This document shows, one piece after another, positions 6,001-8,699 of a stretch of DNA of 8,699 nt. Every line of letters begins with the position of its first letter. Position 1 is the first letter of the stretch. A model generated the notes under the pieces. That model was not told the DNA's origin. It saw only the letters and a program-made list of their open reading frames with translations, and searched no databases. The stretch is from an uncultured Acidimicrobiia bacterium (GTDB lineage Bacteria > Actinomycetota > Acidimicrobiia > IMCC26256 > CALEDW01). The stretch lies in the NCBI GenBank assembly GCA_937949585.1, contig CALEDW010000254.1:1-8699 (forward strand). Reading direction: 5' to 3'. The position numbers and the translations under genes are program-made.

Positions 6001-6945
6001 GTGGACGTCGCCCCCTGGGCCTGGGCCGCCGTCGTCGGCTTCATCCTCGTGATGCTGGCGATCGACTTGCTGGTGTTCCACCGCGAGGCGCACACCGTGG
6101 GGATGCGGGAGGCGCTGGCCTGGAGCGCGGTGTGGGTGGCGCTCGGCCTCGGGTTCGGAGGGGTGATCTGGGTGGTCGAGGGCGGCCACGTCGCCGGGCA
6201 GTACCTCGCCGGGTACCTGATCGAGAAGAGCCTCTCGGTGGACAACATCTTCGTGTTCGCCGTGCTGCTCGGCTACTTCGCCGTGCCCCCGGCGTTCCAG
6301 CACCGGGTGCTGTACTGGGGGGTCCTCGGCGCCCTCGTGATGCGGGCCGCGTTCATCGCCGCCGGGGCCGCGCTGTTGGCCAGGTTCCACTGGACGATCT
6401 ACGTGTTCGGGGCCTTCCTGGTCGTGACCGGGATCCGGATGGGCACCCATGACGAGACCGAGGTCCACCCCGAGCGCAACCCGGTCCTGCGGGCGGTGCG
6501 CCGAGTCGTACCGATGACGAGCGACTACCGCGGTCAGCGGTTCTTCGTACGGGAAGCGGGGCGGCTGCTGGCCACCCCGATGTTGGCCGTGTTGGTCGTG
6601 ATCGAGACCACCGACGTGCTCTTCGCGGTCGACTCGATCCCGGCGATCTTCGCCGTGACCCGCGACACCTTCCTCGTGTTCACCTCGAACGCGTTCGCCA
6701 TCCTCGGGCTGCGGGCGCTGTACTTCGTGCTCGCCGGGATGATCCGCCGCTTCACCTACCTCAAGTACGGGCTGGCCGTGGTCCTCGTGTACGTCGGAGC
6801 GAAGATGCTCGTCTCCGAGAAGGTGAAGCTGCCGATCTGGCTGTCGCTGGGGGTCATCGTGGTCACGATCACGGTGTCGGTCGCGGTCTCCTGGCTGCGG
6901 ACCCGCGACCCGGCGTCCGGGACCGACCCGGAGGTGGTGCGGTGA
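6001..6945 (+). CDS. TerC/Alx family integral membrane protein (metal homeostasis)
   Basis: A 314-residue TerC-family membrane protein, full length for the Alx-like branch (E. coli Alx is about 320 residues). Members are linked to tellurite resistance and to manganese export, including co-translocational metal loading of secreted enzymes. Hydrophobic segments occur at about 5-25, 40-60, 82-95, 103-127, 131-146, 192-218, 225-248, 255-270 and 278-298. The two signature acidic motifs are intact: IEKSLSVDNIFVF (74-86, with D81 and N82) and IETTDVLFAVDSIPAI (201-216, with D205 and D211), the presumed metal-site residues in the membrane. The hydrophilic loop around 148-180 (HDETEVHPERN) is typical. 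The GTG at 6001 is supported by GGAG and gives the expected N-terminus MDVAPWAW. The stop overlaps the stress-protein start in GTGA. Direct cotranscription leaves no room for the manganese riboswitch seen before some alx genes. The ion transported is inferred from the family. Confidence 0.95.
   Translation: MDVAPWAWAAVVGFILVMLAIDLLVFHREAHTVGMREALAWSAVWVALGLGFGGVIWVVEGGHVAGQYLAGYLIEKSLSVDNIFVFAVLLGYFAVPPAFQHRVLYWGVLGALVMRAAFIAAGAALLARFHWTIYVFGAFLVVTGIRMGTHDETEVHPERNPVLRAVRRVVPMTSDYRGQRFFVREAGRLLATPMLAVLVVIETTDVLFAVDSIPAIFAVTRDTFLVFTSNAFAILGLRALYFVLAGMIRRFTYLKYGLAVVLVYVGAKMLVSEKVKLPIWLSLGVIVVTITVSVAVSWLRTRDPASGTDPEVVR
6930..6934 (+). promoter_or_regulatory. Ribosome binding site (GGAGG) for the universal stress protein
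   Basis: GGAGG sits within the last codons of the TerC gene, 7 bases before the GTG at 6942. It fixes the overlapping start and implies coupled translation of the two proteins. Confidence 0.65.
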
Positions 6946-7730
6946 GCGGGCCGCTCCTGCTCTTCGGGGACGACGGCTCACCCGGCGCCGACGTCGCCTG
7001 GCTCTGGGTGAACGAGCAGCGCTGGCCGGGTTGGCGCGTGGCGGTGCTGCACGCCGACCCACCACCGATCGGACCGCCGCCCGGTGCCGAGGCGGCCCGG
7101 CCCCGGCCCTGGGATCCCCCCGACCCCCGGGTCGCGTTCGCCGATGCGGCCTTCGACGAGGTCGTCCACCTCCGGGCCGTGGCCGACCCCCGCCTCGCGC
7201 TGCTGGAGACCCCGGCCGACCTCGTCGTGATCGGCAGCCGGGGGCACGGTCTCGTGAAAGCCCTCCATCTGGGCAGCACCGCGGAGTACCTGCTGCACGG
7301 GCCGGTCGCGCCGCTCGTCGTGGTGCGCCACGCCGCCGCGGTGCGCCGCGCGCTGGTGGCCACCGACGGGTCGCCGCACGCCCGCCGGGCCATGGAGACG
7401 CTGGCCGCACTGCCGTGGCGAGCCGGGCTGGAGGCCGTGCTGGCCGTCGCGGTCGACGACGGGCGGACCGACACGGCCGCCGCGCTCGCCGATGCCGCAG
7501 CCGTCCTCGGCGGGGCCGAGCTGGAGACCCGGGTGCTGCCCCGGACCCGCACGGTGGCCGCCGCGATCCTCGGCGAGGCCGCCCGGGTGGGGGCCTCGCT
7601 CATCGTGCTCGGCACCCGGGGTCTCGGCGGGCTCCGGCGCCTCACCCTCGGTTCGGCGGCGTCCGCGGTGGCGCGGTCCGCGCCCGGTGCCGTCCTGGTG
7701 GCCCGGGCGCTCGACTCCGGCCGCCCCTGA
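6942..7730 (+). CDS. Tandem-domain universal stress protein (UspA family)
   Basis: A 262-residue cytoplasmic protein made of two Usp domains, the common actinobacterial form. Domain 1 (about 1-130) has DDGS near its start (D11 as the nucleotide-contacting Asp) and the ATP-binding pattern G-2x-G-9x-G-S at G98, G101, G111, S112 (GSRGHG...LGST). Domain 2 (about 134-256) begins ALVATDGS (D142) and repeats the pattern at G224, G227, G237, S238 (GTRGLG...LGSA). Both domains are therefore predicted to bind ATP. A Pro-rich segment at about 38-62 interrupts domain 1. The gene begins inside the TerC stop codon (GTGA) with GGAGG upstream, so the two are translationally coupled. Usp proteins of this kind modulate survival under nutrient, oxygen or metal stress; a functional link with TerC is inference from the operon. 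It is the last gene of the unit, since a new promoter follows. Confidence 0.93.
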   Translation: MSGPLLLFGDDGSPGADVAWLWVNEQRWPGWRVAVLHADPPPIGPPPGAEAARPRPWDPPDPRVAFADAAFDEVVHLRAVADPRLALLETPADLVVIGSRGHGLVKALHLGSTAEYLLHGPVAPLVVVRHAAAVRRALVATDGSPHARRAMETLAALPWRAGLEAVLAVAVDDGRTDTAAALADAAAVLGGAELETRVLPRTRTVAAAILGEAARVGASLIVLGTRGLGGLRRLTLGSAASAVARSAPGAVLVARALDSGRP

Positions 7731-7756
7731 CCCGAGCGAACGCCGCCCGCTAGCGT
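7727..7756 (+). promoter_or_regulatory. Promoter of the dienelactone hydrolase gene
   Basis: A CTGACC hexamer (7727-7732), resembling a TTGACA-type -35, overlaps the stop codon of the stress-protein gene. An 18-bp spacer leads to TAGCGT (7751-7756). The hexamer ends 8 bases before the ATG at 7765, implying a leaderless transcript; no ribosome site is present. The core CGCTAGCGT is identical to the candidate SDR promoter on the opposite strand. This is the best-formed promoter in the window. Confidence 0.6.
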
Positions 7757-7764
7757 TGCCGGGC

Positions 7765-8463
7765 ATGGGTGAGATGGTGAGGTTCCCGGTCGACGGCGAG
7801 GAGGCACAGGGCTACCTCGCCCGTCCCGAGGCGGGTCACGGGCCCGGGGTCCTGGTGCTCCAGGAGTGGTGGGGCCTGCACCCCCAGATCCTCCGCGTCG
7901 CCGACCGGCTGGCGGGTGAAGGGTTCGTGGCCCTCGTGCCCGACCTGTACCACGGCGAGATCGCCGAGCACACCGAGATGGACAAGGCGGCCCGGCTCAT
8001 GCAGGAGCTGCCGGCGGACCGGGCCTCGGCCGACATGGCCGCCGCGGTGCGGTACCTGCAGGGGCGCCCTGATGTGGACGGCGGGCGCGTCGGGGTGATC
8101 GGGTTCTGCATGGGCGGGATGCTCACCCTCCGCCTCGCCGCCGAGCAGGGCGACGCGATCGGCGCCGCGGTGCCCTTCTACGGCGCGCCCCTCGGCGACG
8201 CCGCGCCCGACTGGTCGGGCCTGTCCGCACCGGTGCGGGGACACTTCGCCGAGCAGGACGACTTCTTCCCGCCCGATGCGGTGCGCGCCCTGGAATCCGA
8301 GCTGCGCGCCGCCGGCAAGGACGTCACCTTCGAGGTGCACCCGGGGACCGGGCACGCGTTCGCCAACGAGGACGACCCGCTCGGCACCTATGACGCCGAC
8401 GCCGCCGCGGCGGCCTGGGCCGACGCGGTGGCGTTCCTGCGCCGGCACCTCGCCGCGGCGTGA
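7765..8463 (+). CDS. Dienelactone hydrolase family protein (alpha/beta hydrolase)
   Basis: A 232-residue cytoplasmic alpha/beta hydrolase close to the usual dienelactone hydrolase length of about 235. Classical members hydrolyse the lactone of dienelactone to maleylacetate in chlorocatechol breakdown, but the family also contains esterases and other hydrolases. The Cys-Asp-His triad is present: C115 in the nucleophile elbow GFCMGG (113-118), D165 in AEQDDFFPP (162-170), and H197 in GTGHAF (194-199). E34 in VLQEWWGL (31-38) matches the Glu that primes the catalytic Cys in Pseudomonas dienelactone hydrolase. The substrate-lid motif VPDLYHG is at 58-64. The ATG at 7765 gives the canonical N-terminus and sits 8 bases after a -10; the frame is open upstream but there it runs through the stress-protein gene. 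A Rieske gene follows 6 bases after the stop, suggesting oxidative catabolism. The actual substrate is unknown. Confidence 0.93.
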   Translation: MGEMVRFPVDGEEAQGYLARPEAGHGPGVLVLQEWWGLHPQILRVADRLAGEGFVALVPDLYHGEIAEHTEMDKAARLMQELPADRASADMAAAVRYLQGRPDVDGGRVGVIGFCMGGMLTLRLAAEQGDAIGAAVPFYGAPLGDAAPDWSGLSAPVRGHFAEQDDFFPPDAVRALESELRAAGKDVTFEVHPGTGHAFANEDDPLGTYDADAAAAAWADAVAFLRRHLAAA

Positions 8464-8469
8464 GCCGCC

Positions 8470-8699
8470 GTGACCGCCGCGGGACCGAACCCGGCGGCTC
8501 CTCGGGGGGAACGCCCCACCGGGGAGGCGCTCCCCCGATGGTGGTACGCGGCGTGTTTCAGTCGCTCGCTGCGGCGCCGGCCGCTGGGTGTGGTGGTGCA
8601 CGACACGCCGCTCGTGTTGTTCCGCGACCGCTCGGGCCGGCCCGCCGCCCTCGCCGACCGCTGCCCGCACCGGAACGTGCCGCTGTCACTGGGGCGCTG
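8470..8699 (+). CDS. Rieske [2Fe-2S] oxygenase-type protein, N-terminal fragment (3' truncated)
   Basis: Only the first 76 codons lie in the window. After a Pro-rich start (MTAAGPNPAAPRGERPTG), the protein reads LPRWWYAACFSRSL (21-34), then RPLGVVVHDTPLVLFRDRSG (37-56), then LADRCPHRNVPLSLG (61-75). This matches the N-terminus of Rieske oxygenase alpha subunits: an F/W-W-Y-P/A opening strand, the PLG..V....VLFRD strand, and the first cluster-binding box C-x-H (C65, H67). The second box (C-x2-H) and any mononuclear-iron domain are beyond the edge, so the full type (ring-hydroxylating oxygenase, demethylase or standalone ferredoxin) is unresolved. The GTG at 8470 is the first start after the hydrolase stop, 6 bases away and in the same frame. 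No ribosome site is visible, so translation probably depends on reinitiation. Confidence 0.85.
   Translation, partial: MTAAGPNPAAPRGERPTGEALPRWWYAACFSRSLRRRPLGVVVHDTPLVLFRDRSGRPAALADRCPHRNVPLSLGR

Noticed and set aside
5836..7410. A 524-codon minus-strand open frame opposite TerC and the stress protein
   Set aside because: Its composition (repeated His/Asp/Arg/Gly) is that of an antisense shadow of membrane-protein coding sequence, with no domain.
8521..8535. GGGGAG-gcg-CTCCCC hairpin as a terminator after the hydrolase gene
   Set aside because: It lies inside the Rieske coding sequence, has only a 6-bp stem and no T-tract.
8538..8699. ATG at 8538 as start of the last gene
   Set aside because: It is out of frame with the Rieske motif; the frame containing CPH and the WWYAACF strand begins at the GTG at 8470.
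1..8699. tRNA, rRNA, CRISPR array, insertion sequence or phage genes
   Set aside because: No cloverleaf, regularly spaced repeats, transposase/integrase motifs or terminal repeats were seen on either strand; essentially all DNA is accounted for by the listed genes and short promoter gaps.

Overview
The window is very GC-rich (about three quarters G+C by eye), densely packed, and uses GTG starts and G/C-ending codons throughout. This points to a high-GC actinobacterium. Three genes have a TAnnnT- or nAnnnT-type -10 hexamer only 6-8 bases before the start codon, the arrangement expected of leaderless transcripts. Together with the AidB-like acyl-CoA dehydrogenase, HSD10-type dehydrogenase and Rieske genes, this suggests an Acidimicrobiia-like organism, but that placement is inference. 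No RNA gene, CRISPR array, insertion sequence or phage gene was seen. The window reads as ordinary chromosomal sequence, not a mobile island.

Layout, left to right. (1) Positions 1-3053 carry two envelope genes on the + strand: the 3' three quarters of an MMPL/RND-type transporter, then a GT-C fold (ArnT/PMT-like) membrane glycosyltransferase behind its own promoter. (2) Positions 3007-3780, minus strand, encode an HSD10-like short-chain 3-hydroxyacyl-CoA dehydrogenase whose 3' end overlaps the glycosyltransferase tail by 47 bp. (3) Positions 3781-3941 are a divergent promoter region with a perfect 22-bp GC palindrome. (4) Positions 3942-7730 form a tight four-gene + strand operon: AidB-like acyl-CoA dehydrogenase, a 107-aa unknown protein, a TerC/Alx membrane protein, and a tandem-domain universal stress protein. 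Two of its junctions are 4-base GTGA overlaps, and the third is an 11-base gap with a GGAG ribosome site. (5) Positions 7765-8699 start a second + strand unit: a dienelactone hydrolase-family protein followed 6 bases later by the N-terminus of a Rieske [2Fe-2S] protein that runs off the window.

How the genes may work together (inference). The divergent pair at 3.0-5.7 kb fits acyl-CoA metabolism: a flavin dehydrogenase and an NAD-dependent 3-hydroxyacyl-CoA dehydrogenase catalyse the first and third steps of a beta-oxidation cycle. However, the dehydrogenase is of the AidB (alkylation-response) class and is cotranscribed with terC- and usp-type genes, so a stress or metal-homeostasis operon is the more interesting reading. 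The dienelactone hydrolase/Rieske pair fits ring cleavage or another oxidative catabolic step. The most notable items are the AidB-like/unknown/TerC/Usp operon with its embedded unknown gene, the repeated leaderless promoter layout, the palindromes at two promoter regions, and an extra hydrophobic hairpin in the MMPL transporter.
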